64,000 bases of DNA from VXNE01 sp965217825 (GCA_965217825.1 OZ244571.1:1-64000); one strand, 5' to 3'; shown: positions 26,673 to 35,824, numbered from the stretch's first letter. Notes: generated from the sequence alone by a model not told the origin. Made by a program: numbers and translations.

Positions 26673-27754
26673 GCGTCCTTGACCTCGAGCGGCGCCGCAT
26701 AGTGCAAAGCCTCTATCCGCTGCGGGCAGTCCGCGTGATGCAGCCAGCAGCGCGCCGCGTGTCCCGCCCCGACCGCGAACGCCGGTGGCGGATCGTTCCT
26801 GCATGACTCCATGGCGTGGGGACAGCGGGCGAAATACGCGCATCCGGGGGGCGGCGCGAACAGGTCCGGCGGTGACCCGTCGATCGGCGTCAGTTCCTGC
26901 TCGGCGTCGTCCCGGTTGGTCGGCATGGCAGCCTTGAGACCGGCAGTGTAGGGATGCGCGGAGTTGTAAAAGATGTCGTCCGCCGTGCCGGTCTCCAGGA
27001 ATTCGCCCGCGTACATGACCGCCACTTCGTCCGCCATGCGCGCCACGACGCCGAGATCGTGGGTGATGAGGATGATCGCCATGTTGTGCTGCCGCTGAAG
27101 ATCGCGTAGCAGATCGAGGATCTGCGCCTGTATGGTGACATCGAGGGCGGTGGTGGGCTCGTCGGCGATGAGGATTGAAGGGCCGCAGGCGATCGCCATC
27201 GCGATCATGGATCGCTGCAGCATGCCGCCGGAAAACTCGAACGGGTACTGTGCGGCGCGTTTTCCGGGCTCGTTGATACGCGTCAGTTCCAGCAACTCCA
27301 CCGCGCGCGCCAGGGCCCGCCTGTGGCTGAAGCCCCGGTGCACCTGCAGCGTCTCGGCGATCTGATCGCCGATGGTCATGGTGGGATTGAGGGAGGTCAT
27401 CGGGTCCTGGAAAATCATGCCGATCTGGGAACCGCGCACGATCTCGCCGTCCCCGGTCACGCCATCGATGATTTCCCGGCCCCGCAACTTCGCCGTGCCG
27501 CCGACGATGCGTCCCGGCGGCGTCGGAATCAGTCCCATGATGCTTTGCACCGTCACCGACTTGCCGCAGCCGGACTCGCCGACCACGGCGAGGGTCTTGC
27601 CGGCATGCACGTCGAAGGAAACGCCGCGCACTGCGTGTACCGTGCCGCCGTAGGTATCGAACTCGACTTCAAGGTCACGCACCTCAAGCAGCGCTGGGCT
27701 GACCTGATTCGTTGCAGCGGTCATTCCTGCGACCTCATCCGTTGTAGCAGTCAT
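26669..27754 (-). CDS. Oligopeptide/dipeptide ABC transporter ATP-binding protein (OppD/DppD type)
   Basis: A 361-residue protein from ATG 27754, which overlaps the permease stop by 4 bp. A second ATG at 27724 would give 351 residues. Walker A GESGCGKSVT, signature FSGGMLQRSMIAMAI and Walker B ILIADEPTTALDV are all present. The Cys-rich end CAYFARCPHAMESC marks the OppD/F group. The signature has M in place of the usual R/Q after SGG (SGGMLQR), as in many OppD. The first 20 residues contain a 10-residue duplication (MTATTDEVAG, MTAATNQVSP) from a DNA repeat. Confidence 0.94.
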   Translation of the reverse strand: MTATTDEVAGMTAATNQVSPALLEVRDLEVEFDTYGGTVHAVRGVSFDVHAGKTLAVVGESGCGKSVTVQSIMGLIPTPPGRIVGGTAKLRGREIIDGVTGDGEIVRGSQIGMIFQDPMTSLNPTMTIGDQIAETLQVHRGFSHRRALARAVELLELTRINEPGKRAAQYPFEFSGGMLQRSMIAMAIACGPSILIADEPTTALDVTIQAQILDLLRDLQRQHNMAIILITHDLGVVARMADEVAVMYAGEFLETGTADDIFYNSAHPYTAGLKAAMPTNRDDAEQELTPIDGSPPDLFAPPPGCAYFARCPHAMESCRNDPPPAFAVGAGHAARCWLHHADCPQRIEALHYAAPLEVKDA

Positions 27755-27760
27755 TCCTGC
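27701..27760 (-). repeat. Two tandem 30-bp repeats at the OppD-type gene start
   Basis: 27701-27730 and 27731-27760 differ at only four positions, and a further GACC starts a third unit. Each copy carries an ATG, in frame with the other, so the gene has two starts 30 bp apart; only the first overlaps the permease stop codon. Confidence 0.8.
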
Positions 27761-29133
27761 GACCGCATGCGCGAGTCGAGCGCGTCGCGCAACCCGTCGC
27801 CGAGCAGGTTGAACGCCAGCACCGTGATACTGATCAAAAGCGCCGGGAAGATCAGTTCGTGCGGATGCGTCAGCATGGTCTTGATCCCCTCGTTGCACAT
27901 GCTGCCCCAAGACGGCGTGGGCGGCGCCACTCCCATGCCGATGAACGACAGGAACGCCTCGGTGAAGATGGCGCTCGGCACGGCGAAGGTAATGGTTACC
28001 AGGATCACCCCCATGGTGTTGGGAATCATGTGCCGCAGCACGAGGTAGGGCGTCTTCGCGCCCAGCAGGCGCGAGGCGCTGACATATCCCTCCTCGCGGA
28101 TTTGCAGAATCTGTCCCCGCACGAGCCGCGCGGCCGCCGGCCAGCTCAGGATTACCATGGCGATCAGCATGGGCGCGATCCCGCTGTCGCCGCCTTCGAT
28201 CTTGAAAAGTATTCGAAACAGGATCATGAACAGCAGGAACGGCAGCGCCACGACGAAGTCGGCGAAGCGCATCAGGATCTGGTCAACGCGCCCGCCCACG
28301 AACCCGGCGGCGCTCCCGTAGAGGATGCCGACCAGTATGAAAAAGAACGGCGCGACGATGCCGATGAACAGCGACACCCGCGCGCCGTGCATCAGGCGCG
28401 CCAGCATGTCGCGACCGAGGTAGTCCGTGCCCAGGAGATGCAGCGGCAAGTTGACCTGATCGCCGATGGCGAGATCCGAGGATGTGCGGGCGAGTCCGCG
28501 CTCCGCCGCCTCATCGGCCGTGATGACACGTATCGCGCGCACGCCGAGGGTGGCGTATACGGGTGCCTCCAGACCGTTCCTGTCAAGCGGCACTATCGAG
28601 TAGAAATACTCCTGCGGCCTGATGTCCAGACGATCCTCAAAGCTGACGCGCGACGGTAACAGCACATCGGCAATGGGCATTCCCAGGGCGTCGTCCGGCG
28701 CCGGGTGCGCGATGTTGCGATAGACCCGATAGCCATTCGCGCCGGGGACCGGGTCCCAGAATATGCGCACGGCCTGCGTCGTCGCCTCGCCGGCAAGGGA
28801 CACCGACCCCGGCGCCTCAAGGGGACCTTGGCCGCCCGGCGCATTCACCGTAACGCCGGACCAGGGGACGTACGGCGCGACGATGACCGCAGCGCGGTCA
28901 GCGCCCGGCGGCGAGGAAATCTGGTCCAGATCCTGCGCCGAAGGAACGGGCGCGAACCAGGGACCAACGACAGTGAATATGCCGAGCGCTATGACGATAT
29001 AGAGCGATACGAGCGCGCGCCGGTTCGCCTTGAGCCGGATCCAGGCATCGCGCCAATACGACAGGGAGGGACGTGAAATAACCTCCACATCGCGATGGGC
29101 GATCACCGGGGCGAAGGAGAGCGCGGTGTTCAC
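27751..29133 (-). CDS. Peptide ABC transporter permease (OppC type) with FN3-like periplasmic insertion
   Basis: A 460-residue protein from GTG 29133 (GTGA overlap with the stop of the preceding permease). TM1 lies at ~41-60. Residues ~230-460 are a normal BPD_transp_1 permease: LLGTDYLGRDMLARLMHGAR, then RLLGAKTPYLVLRHMIPNTM with the EAA-type loop. Between TM1 and the LGTD motif is about 160 extra residues instead of the usual short loop. Within it, ~105-200 (PGSVSLAGEATTQAVRIFWD, GANGYRVYRN, PQEYFYSIVPLDRNG) reads as a fibronectin type III domain on the periplasmic side. Family members are usually ~300 residues. The insertion could contact the membrane-anchored binding protein; that is a guess. 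Confidence 0.92.
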   Translation of the reverse strand: MNTALSFAPVIAHRDVEVISRPSLSYWRDAWIRLKANRRALVSLYIVIALGIFTVVGPWFAPVPSAQDLDQISSPPGADRAAVIVAPYVPWSGVTVNAPGGQGPLEAPGSVSLAGEATTQAVRIFWDPVPGANGYRVYRNIAHPAPDDALGMPIADVLLPSRVSFEDRLDIRPQEYFYSIVPLDRNGLEAPVYATLGVRAIRVITADEAAERGLARTSSDLAIGDQVNLPLHLLGTDYLGRDMLARLMHGARVSLFIGIVAPFFFILVGILYGSAAGFVGGRVDQILMRFADFVVALPFLLFMILFRILFKIEGGDSGIAPMLIAMVILSWPAAARLVRGQILQIREEGYVSASRLLGAKTPYLVLRHMIPNTMGVILVTITFAVPSAIFTEAFLSFIGMGVAPPTPSWGSMCNEGIKTMLTHPHELIFPALLISITVLAFNLLGDGLRDALDSRMRSQE

Positions 29134-30062
29134 TCGAGCCTCACCCTTGGATCGATCAGGCCGTAAAGCAGATCGACGACGATCACCATGAAGACGAGAA
29201 AGGCCCCGTAGAAGACCGTCGTCCCCATGATCACCGTATAGTCGAGCTGTTGCACGGCTTGCACGAAGTAACGTCCCAGGCCCGGTATCGCGAACACCAG
29301 TTCGACCACGAAACCGCCGGTCGTGATTGCCGCGATGGACGGTCCGAGCACGGTGACAACGGGAAGTATGGCGTTCCTCAGTTCGTGCCGCAGGAATACC
29401 CGGGTGGGCGGCAAGCCCTTGGCCCGAGCCGTCCTCACGTAGTCCGAATTTACGATCTCGAGCATGGAGGAGCGCATGAGCCGGGTCAGGAACGCCATGG
29501 TGCCGAGGCCCAGCACCAACGACGGCGCAATCATGTGCAAGAGCGTGCCCCATCCCGCGACCGGCAATACGGAAGTGCCGAACAACGCGTTGAGCTTGAC
29601 CAGCCCGAGCTGGCCCAGCGCGGCGAAAACGAAACTTGGGACGGAGATGCCGAGAATGACCAGAAACATGATCGCGATGTCAGGCATCCGGTTCCGGTAG
29701 CGCGCGGTGAGCGCGCCGAACAGTATGCCGCCGAGCCCCGCGAAGGCGATGGCAAGGATGCCGAGAATGGCGGAAACCGGAAAGTGTTCCCGAATGATGT
29801 CGTTGACCCGACGATTCTCCTGCGCGAAGGAGATGCCGAAATCCCCGCGCACCATGTTGCCGATGTAGATGCCGTACTGCGTCAAGAGCGGCTTGTCGAG
29901 GCCGTATTGCGCCTCCAGATTCTTGCGCACTTCCGGGGATACGGCCTTGTCGTTCATGAGGGGATCGCCGGGCACGCTATGCATGGCGATGAACGTCGCG
30001 GTGGCGATGAACCAGACCGTTATGACGCCTTGCAGCAGGCGTTTGAGCGTATATACAAACAT
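29130..30062 (-). CDS. Peptide ABC transporter permease (OppB/DppB type)
   Basis: A 310-residue protein (MFVYTLKRLLQGVITVWFIA). The N-terminal TM helix and the FIAMHSVPGDPL segment are typical of OppB. RAKGLPPTRVFLRHELRNAI is the EAA loop that meets the ATPase. Six TM segments are expected. The start is 6 bp after the stop of the binding-protein gene, and the stop overlaps the next permease start. It forms the inner-membrane channel with the 27751-29133 product. Confidence 0.94.
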   Translation of the reverse strand: MFVYTLKRLLQGVITVWFIATATFIAMHSVPGDPLMNDKAVSPEVRKNLEAQYGLDKPLLTQYGIYIGNMVRGDFGISFAQENRRVNDIIREHFPVSAILGILAIAFAGLGGILFGALTARYRNRMPDIAIMFLVILGISVPSFVFAALGQLGLVKLNALFGTSVLPVAGWGTLLHMIAPSLVLGLGTMAFLTRLMRSSMLEIVNSDYVRTARAKGLPPTRVFLRHELRNAILPVVTVLGPSIAAITTGGFVVELVFAIPGLGRYFVQAVQQLDYTVIMGTTVFYGAFLVFMVIVVDLLYGLIDPRVRLE

Positions 30063-30068
30063 GCCCGC

Positions 30069-31838
30069 TCAGCCGTCCGTTATGTAGGCGCCGGTATAGT
30101 CGGGGTCCGTTCCCACGGCGCGGCGCACGACGCCCTTGAGGCGCGGATTGCGGACGAAGACGGAGCCGCGTTCGTAACTCGGCAGGATCACCGCATCGTC
30201 GTAGATGATCTTCTGGATCTGGTCGAAGGCGTGCATTCGCTCCTCGGGGACGAGCGAACTCTGCGCGACCTCCACCCACTCGTCGAGCTTCGGATTGTCG
30301 TATTGACCGCGATTGTTCTTGTTCCAGGACGCGAACAGGTCGCCAAAGGTGAGGGGATCGGCGTAGTCCGGACCCCATCCGGCCAGCACCAGGTCGAAAT
30401 CTCCCGCCGTCATCTTGGCCAGGCGCTGCTTGAAAATCTGCCGGTCGAGTTTTACTTCGATTCCCAAGGTCGACGCGAACACCTCCTGGAAATATTCCGA
30501 CTCCTTGCTCGCCGCCGGACTGTCACCGCTCAGCATGATCAGCGGCGGCAACGGGTCGAGACCGAGTTCCCGCTTGGCGCGGGCCAAGTACTCGCGCGCC
30601 CGGGCAATATCGACGCGGTGTTCGGGGGCGGGGTATTCCTGCCGGAAATATCCATCGACGCCCTTGAGCCACACCGGAAACAGCGACTCGCCAGGCGTGT
30701 TGCCAGGGAGCTTGATGACCTTGTACACCAGTTCCGCCGGATCGAAGACGAACTGAATCGCCTTGCGCAGATTCCGGTTGTGGGTCAACCGGGACGGGCG
30801 ATGGTTGAACTCGATGAAGAACACCGAACCATCGTTGAACCGCTCGAGTTTCCACCGCTGCTCCAGCGCATTTTGCAATGTTTCCGCATCCAGACCGGCG
30901 ATGGCGACCCTGCCGTCCTTGTACAGGTTCAGTGTCGCGTTGACGTCGGATGTGACGTAGCCGTAGTCGATGGCGTTGAGCCGAACGCGCTCGTGGTCCC
31001 AGTACTCGGCGTTGCGCGACATTCTGAGTTGCGCGCCGTGTACCCACCTCTTGATGACGAACGGGCCGTTGTAGAGGAGGTCTTCGGCATCCGCGCCGTA
31101 GCGTCCATCGCGACCTTCGTAGAAGGCCTGCTTGATCGGATAGTAGGTGGGGAACGCGACGAGCTTGTCGAAGTAGCCGATGGGCCGCTCCAGCCGGATG
31201 GCGAGGGTGAGGTCATCAACGGCCGTCGCGCCGAGGGCCGTCGACGGCAGTTCGCCCTCGTTCACGGCTCGGGCGTTCTCAATGGCATAGAGTATGAAGG
31301 CATACTCCGATGCGGTCGCCGGTTCCAACGCCTTGCGCCACGCGAACACGAAATCGTGGGCGGTGACCGGCGTGCCGTCGCTCCAGCGGCTATCGTCGCG
31401 CAAGTGGAAGACGGCCTCGGAAGGGCCGATTTCCCAGCGCTGGGCGACGCCGGGGACGATTCGGTCGAATTCGTCGTAGCGCACCAGGCCTTCCATGACG
31501 TGGCCGAGTATCTGGCCGCTCACCATGTCCGTGGCGCGCGTGCTGTCAAGTTGCGGCGGTTCGGTGGACAACGCGAGCGTGATGGTCCCCGTGGCCGGAT
31601 CGACGGCGTCTCCGGTACTGCCGACGCCGGTCGATTCGGACGCCCAGGCGAGCAGCGTCATGAGCAGGACGAAAGCGCCGACGCCAAGCAGCGCTAGCAG
31701 GAGCAGTTGGCTACCCTCCCCCAGCCATGCGATTCCCTTGGAGGGCGTCGGCGAAGCCGAAGGGGAACCGGCGAAGCCCAGGGCGCCGGAGACGGACCGC
31801 TTGCCCGCGCCTGCGCTATCGGAATTGATGATGGTCAT
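30069..31838 (-). CDS. Peptide ABC transporter substrate-binding protein (OppA/SBP_bac_5), membrane-anchored
   Basis: A 589-residue protein from ATG 31838 (MTIINSDSAGAGKRSVSGAL). An unusually long 43-residue N-tail precedes a hydrophobic segment at 44-65. There is no lipobox Cys or clear signal-peptidase site, so it is probably anchored by an uncleaved helix with the rest in the periplasm. TGTITLALSTEPPQLDSTRA starts the SBP_bac_5 domain; LRDDSRWSDGTPVTAHDFVF is the family signature. It should capture peptides for the OppB/C/D/F-like genes directly downstream. Its start is 14 bp after the VWA gene, tying the transporter to the MoxR/VWA pair. Confidence 0.93.
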   Translation of the reverse strand: MTIINSDSAGAGKRSVSGALGFAGSPSASPTPSKGIAWLGEGSQLLLLALLGVGAFVLLMTLLAWASESTGVGSTGDAVDPATGTITLALSTEPPQLDSTRATDMVSGQILGHVMEGLVRYDEFDRIVPGVAQRWEIGPSEAVFHLRDDSRWSDGTPVTAHDFVFAWRKALEPATASEYAFILYAIENARAVNEGELPSTALGATAVDDLTLAIRLERPIGYFDKLVAFPTYYPIKQAFYEGRDGRYGADAEDLLYNGPFVIKRWVHGAQLRMSRNAEYWDHERVRLNAIDYGYVTSDVNATLNLYKDGRVAIAGLDAETLQNALEQRWKLERFNDGSVFFIEFNHRPSRLTHNRNLRKAIQFVFDPAELVYKVIKLPGNTPGESLFPVWLKGVDGYFRQEYPAPEHRVDIARAREYLARAKRELGLDPLPPLIMLSGDSPAASKESEYFQEVFASTLGIEVKLDRQIFKQRLAKMTAGDFDLVLAGWGPDYADPLTFGDLFASWNKNNRGQYDNPKLDEWVEVAQSSLVPEERMHAFDQIQKIIYDDAVILPSYERGSVFVRNPRLKGVVRRAVGTDPDYTGAYITDG

Positions 31839-31852
31839 GGGAGCTCCGTCCG

Positions 31853-33334
31853 CTACTGCACGGTCCTGAGCAGGTTCCCCACAACGCGTTCGAGATGCAA
31901 CAGCGAATTGCACTCCTCTGCCTGGTGGACATAGGCCGTGTACTTGCGCATTTCCGCGTCTCCAACGTTCCAGGTCGCCCTCGGCTCGGGATTGAGCCAC
32001 AGGACCCGTTTCGCCCGATCATACATTTCCTTCAGGATCTCTGTGCGCGGGTCTCCGTAGTTGTTGCGCGCATCCCCCAGGATGATGATCGTCGTACGGT
32101 TGTCGATGTCGTCGAGACACTTGTGTCTGAAGTCTTCGAATGCCTGGCCGTAATCCGTCGAGCCGCCGCCGTAGTCGCGCAGCGTCTTGGCGATGGCGTC
32201 TTCGATGCTGTTGCGCTCGAACAGCTCGGTCACCTCGGCCAGGTCGGACGAAAAGGCGAATGACCGCACTTTCGGCATGACCTCTTCGAGGCTGTACAGG
32301 AACATCAGCATGAAGCGCGCATAGTTCGCCACCGACCCGCTGACATCGCAGATAGCGAACACCTTCGGCCGGTCGATCTTCACCGACTTCCAGTGGAGGT
32401 CGAACATATTGCCGTCATAGGCCATGTTCCGACGCAGCGTGCGCGGCACATTCAACTGGCCCCGCCTGAATACTTTCTTGCGCCGGGAATACAAGGCCAC
32501 CAGCTTCTTCGCCATCTTGAAGACGACTTCCTGGATCAAGCGGAAGTTGCGGTGTTCGACGTTGCTGAGCTTCACCCTGCGCAGGAGATCCTCGCGCAGC
32601 CGCCGCCCCGTGGCGTCCGCATGCAGCAGAAACTGCCGCTCGACGTAGTCCCGCACCTGTTCCCGCAACCGTTCCCGTCGCTTTTTCAGTTCCTGCGACA
32701 GGCGGCGTTCCGGCAGGGCACCGCGCATCCTGAGTTCGTTGATCTCGCGCTGCAGGTCGGGGAGCCCCATCTCGTCCATGATCTTGCGCGTGTACAGGCC
32801 CTTCTGGGTGAAGACCTGGATCTGTTCGAGGTTGACGGCCCTGGCCGCTTCCGCCATCCGCACCGTCAGTTCGACGCGACCGTCGAGCATCAGGAGTTTC
32901 GCGAGTTCCGAGCGCGGCGACGCCATCTCGCCCGGCCCCAGGTCTTCCTCCTGTTCGTCTTCCGCGGCGCCGCCAAGGAACCTGTTTTTGGATTTTCTGT
33001 TGCCCGCGCCGGTTCCGGTGCCAGCGCCTTCACCGCCCCCCGCGCCGCCTCCCTCTTCGCCATTGCCCTGCCCGTCGACCTCGGCCTCGGCAATGCCGGC
33101 GTCTGGCGCCCCGTCGACGTCCTCGAAAGCGAAGAAACGATCGAAGGTATCGGCGAAGGCGTCCTTCTCGTCGATGGTCTTCGGCAGCATCAGCGACAGC
33201 GTGTTCTTCAACAGCTCGCGGTCGCGGTAGCCGACCAACTCCACGGCGTTCAGCGCGTCGAGAGTCTCCGCGGTGGAGACGCGCACCTCAGCGTTTCGGA
33301 GCGCGGCGATGAAAGTCGTGAGGGTGCGGTCCAT
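31853..33334 (-). CDS. VWA domain protein (CoxE/YehP-like), partner of MoxR ATPase
   Basis: A 493-residue protein (MDRTLTTFIAALRNAEVRVS). Residues ~95-115 are a Gly-rich linker (GGGAGGGEGAGTGTGAG). A VWA fold starts near 325 with the MIDAS motif DVSGSVAN at about 329, plus SFAFSS and GGGSTDYGQAFEDF supplying the other metal ligands. MoxR ATPases and VWA proteins work as chaperone pairs that load metals or remodel complexes, and MoxR lies just upstream here. CoxE- or YehP-like function is the closest guess. Direct linkage to a peptide transporter operon is unusual. Confidence 0.9.
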   Translation of the reverse strand: MDRTLTTFIAALRNAEVRVSTAETLDALNAVELVGYRDRELLKNTLSLMLPKTIDEKDAFADTFDRFFAFEDVDGAPDAGIAEAEVDGQGNGEEGGGAGGGEGAGTGTGAGNRKSKNRFLGGAAEDEQEEDLGPGEMASPRSELAKLLMLDGRVELTVRMAEAARAVNLEQIQVFTQKGLYTRKIMDEMGLPDLQREINELRMRGALPERRLSQELKKRRERLREQVRDYVERQFLLHADATGRRLREDLLRRVKLSNVEHRNFRLIQEVVFKMAKKLVALYSRRKKVFRRGQLNVPRTLRRNMAYDGNMFDLHWKSVKIDRPKVFAICDVSGSVANYARFMLMFLYSLEEVMPKVRSFAFSSDLAEVTELFERNSIEDAIAKTLRDYGGGSTDYGQAFEDFRHKCLDDIDNRTTIIILGDARNNYGDPRTEILKEMYDRAKRVLWLNPEPRATWNVGDAEMRKYTAYVHQAEECNSLLHLERVVGNLLRTVQ

Positions 33335-33416
33335 TCGAGGTGGCGCTCAGTCGGCCAAGTGGCGCGAGCGCATGCCGGCGCTACGACGTTGGTGTACGCC
33401 TGTCATTGCCATGCAG

Positions 33417-34442
33417 TCAGGTCTTGACGGCCTTGTTGGTGAGCACGGGAACTTCCACGTCCACGTTCTCGATGTCCTCCTGAAACTTGAGGATGACATT
33501 CAACGTATCCCGGACAAGTTGCGGATCGAGGGTCTCAGTATGCAGCAGGAGGAGCGTGCGCGCCCAGTCGATGGTTTCGCTGATCGCGGGAACCTTCTTC
33601 AGGTCAAGGTCCCGCAGTTCCTGAATGAACGTCACAAGTTCCCGGCGCAGTTTGGGAGGAATCTCCGGCACGCGCGCGTGGATGATGCGTTGTTCCAGGT
33701 CGGCGTCCGGAAACGGTATGTAGAGATGAAGGCAGCGCCGCTTCAACGCGTCCGAAATCTCGCGGGTGTTGTTGCTGGTGAGGAACACCATCGGCGGCTC
33801 GCGGCTCGCCTTTACGGTGCCGATCTCCGGTATCGACACCTGGAAGTCCGACAGGATCTCGAGCAGCAGAGATTCGAATTCGTGATCCGACTTGTCCACC
33901 TCGTCGATCAGGAGCACGCAGCCCTCCTCCTCGCGCAGCGCCTTCAGCAGGGGCCTCGGCTCCAGGAATTCCTCCGAGAAGAAGATATCCCCGAACTCGT
34001 GCAGCCTGGACACCGATTCGGCGAACCCCCGAGCGCCCTGCAACACCTCCTCAAGGGTTTCTTTCAAGACCTGCGTGTACAGAAGCTGCTTGCCGTACTT
34101 CCACTCGTAGATGGCCTTCGCTTCATCGAGGCCTTCGTAGCACTGCAAGCGAATGAGCGGCAACGCCAGCATCGTGGCGGCGGTCTTTGCGAGTTCGGTC
34201 TTGCCAACACCCGGGGGACCTTCGATCAATACGGGTTTGCGCAGATGGTAGGCGAGATAGACCGCAGTCGATATCTGATCGCTGCAGATGTATCGGTGAG
34301 CTTCGAATCCTGCTTTCAACGTTTCCACGGACTCGGTGATGCGCTTGATGTTTACGGCAGATTCCGCCACGCGGGGCCCCTGGATCGTCGAGAAACCCGC
34401 GAGATTGACAGATGCGCCCACTTTCAGCAACACGATCGGCAA
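33417..34442 (-). CDS. MoxR family AAA+ ATPase
   Basis: A 341-residue protein (MPIVLLKVGASVNLAGFSTI); a start further in cannot be excluded because the family usually begins near residue 30. Walker A is GPPGVGKT at 75-82 and Walker B VLLIDEVDKSD. MVFLTSNNTREISDALKRRC contains sensor 1 and the arginine finger region. It is expected to form hexamers that act with the downstream VWA protein in remodelling or metal insertion of a client. The 82-bp gap to that gene is short enough for co-transcription. Confidence 0.92.
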   Translation of the reverse strand: MPIVLLKVGASVNLAGFSTIQGPRVAESAVNIKRITESVETLKAGFEAHRYICSDQISTAVYLAYHLRKPVLIEGPPGVGKTELAKTAATMLALPLIRLQCYEGLDEAKAIYEWKYGKQLLYTQVLKETLEEVLQGARGFAESVSRLHEFGDIFFSEEFLEPRPLLKALREEEGCVLLIDEVDKSDHEFESLLLEILSDFQVSIPEIGTVKASREPPMVFLTSNNTREISDALKRRCLHLYIPFPDADLEQRIIHARVPEIPPKLRRELVTFIQELRDLDLKKVPAISETIDWARTLLLLHTETLDPQLVRDTLNVILKFQEDIENVDVEVPVLTNKAVKT

Positions 34443-34479
34443 GCGGGGCAGGACAATTTCGCGCGCGCCACCGAGCCGC

Positions 34480-35664
34480 TCAATCCGCCGCGTCCAGCTT
34501 CGAGAGGATGTCCGGGAAATCCTCCATCGTTACGATCACGGCTTCGGTGCCATGAGGAAATGCCTCGTAGAAGTCATCCAACGCACGCAGGTGACGTTCC
34601 CCCGCCCCTTCCACAGTGACCTGGATCGGAGTAGGGCCGTCGCCGGTCTGAATCACGAAGCCCACTTCCCCCGCGCCCCGCCAGTAGAAGACGTCGCGGT
34701 AACGTTTCTTGAGTTCGACGAACGTGGCGCATTCGAGCGCCTTGCCCGCATCGCCGCCGGCACGGGTCACCGCGACGCGCCGCAAGGCGGTATCGACGGG
34801 ATAGTACTTGCGGTTTCTCTGCGACCGCTTGCGTTCCGAAAATGCGAACCACGGACATTGGAACAGAAGATAAGCCTGCTCGCAGGCTTGGAGGTATGCC
34901 GATACGGTCTCGACGGCGACTCCGCTTGCGGCCGCGATCCGCCGCAAGCTCAGTTCACAACCAGCCGACTCGAAGACCATCTGCACGATCTGCCGGAGGG
35001 CCAGCGACGATCTTGCGCCAACCCGCTCCCGCACGTCGCGTTGCAGAATGTCGACGAAGTATTGCCGTAGGAGAAGGTCCGCCTCGTCACTCGCGATCGG
35101 TTCCGGAAAGCCGCCGCGGTGCAGATACTCGGGGAGGTCCGCGTCCGGATGCACGCTCCGGAACTCTGAGAAGTCGAAAGGAAAGAGCTCGACGGTGATG
35201 TGCCTTCCCGTCAGCACGGAAGACAATTCACCGGACAGGAGATGTGCGTTCGAACCGCTGACCACGAATCGATTGCGGCCCGGCCGCTCGAGCTTCGTTC
35301 GCAGCCATCTTTCCCAACCGTTCACCCATTGGATTTCGTCCAGAAAGACCGTGAGCGTTTCCGCATCCCCCCGCAACTTGCCGAACAAGCGTGTCAAGCG
35401 CTCGAGCGTTTCAAAGCTGAGACAGCCGGCGAGACGGGGATCCTCGAAGTTGACGAACAGACAGTCCCGCCTATCAAGCCGATACCGCCTGATCAATTGC
35501 GTGAGCAGAGTGGACTTTCCGCAGCGACGGACGCCCTGGATCACCAGCGCGGTGCGATCAGACAACAACCGGGGCAGTTCGATAGCGCGGCGTATCGACG
35601 GCGGCGGCGACCGATCCCAGAAGCTCCAGGTGGCAGCGATGTCCAGAAGGTCGTCATCGTCCAT
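34480..35664 (-). CDS. AAA_14 / DUF4143 ATP-binding protein
   Basis: A 394-residue protein (MDDDDLLDIAATWSFWDRSP). Walker A is GVRRCGKST at 44-52 and Walker B is in LTVFLDEIQWVNGWE. FVVSGSNAHLL is the sensor strand. The C-terminal half carries the nuclease-like DUF4143: ATFVELKKRYRDVFYWRGAG and EVGFVIQTG, then PIQVTVEG. The whole family domain set is present, unlike the fragment at 24719-25594. Function of these proteins is not established; mobility or defence roles have been suggested. The gene starts beside an AT-rich divergent operator region (35681-35743). Confidence 0.88.
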   Translation of the reverse strand: MDDDDLLDIAATWSFWDRSPPPSIRRAIELPRLLSDRTALVIQGVRRCGKSTLLTQLIRRYRLDRRDCLFVNFEDPRLAGCLSFETLERLTRLFGKLRGDAETLTVFLDEIQWVNGWERWLRTKLERPGRNRFVVSGSNAHLLSGELSSVLTGRHITVELFPFDFSEFRSVHPDADLPEYLHRGGFPEPIASDEADLLLRQYFVDILQRDVRERVGARSSLALRQIVQMVFESAGCELSLRRIAAASGVAVETVSAYLQACEQAYLLFQCPWFAFSERKRSQRNRKYYPVDTALRRVAVTRAGGDAGKALECATFVELKKRYRDVFYWRGAGEVGFVIQTGDGPTPIQVTVEGAGERHLRALDDFYEAFPHGTEAVIVTMEDFPDILSKLDAAD

Positions 35665-35680
35665 CTGTCGAGTGAACTCT

Positions 35681-35743
35681 ACAGTATTAATATTGTCGAT
35701 CTTAATCGACAGATTGGATACTGTCTAATCGACTCGACAATAT
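35681..35743. promoter_or_regulatory. Cluster of inverted half-sites in a divergent promoter region
   Basis: The motif ACA[A/G]TAT occurs four times: 35681-35687 (+), 35690-35696 (-), 35718-35724 (-) and 35737-35743 (+). The first pair forms the near-perfect 16-bp palindrome ACAGTATTAATATTGT. TGTCGA or its complement recurs between them, and the 10-bp arms ATATTGTCGA / TCGACAATAT (35690-35699, 35734-35743) form a larger perfect inverted repeat. The stretch is AT-rich within GC-rich DNA and lies between the DUF4143 ATPase and DUF4242 genes. It probably binds a dimeric regulator at several sites. Confidence 0.6.
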
Positions 35744-35824
35744 CCGCTCTGGATTCGACACGCGATTGCGCGGCGTCAGCCGCTGATGGAAGATTGAGGT
35801 CCATAGTTGGAGGAGCGAAGCAAA

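Noticed and set aside
29250..31697. Very long open frame (about 815 codons) on the plus strand
   Set aside because: It lies antisense to the OppB and OppA-like genes, whose products are clear. In GC-rich DNA the antisense frame is often open, and the product is low-complexity (Arg/His/Glu-rich) with no family pattern.
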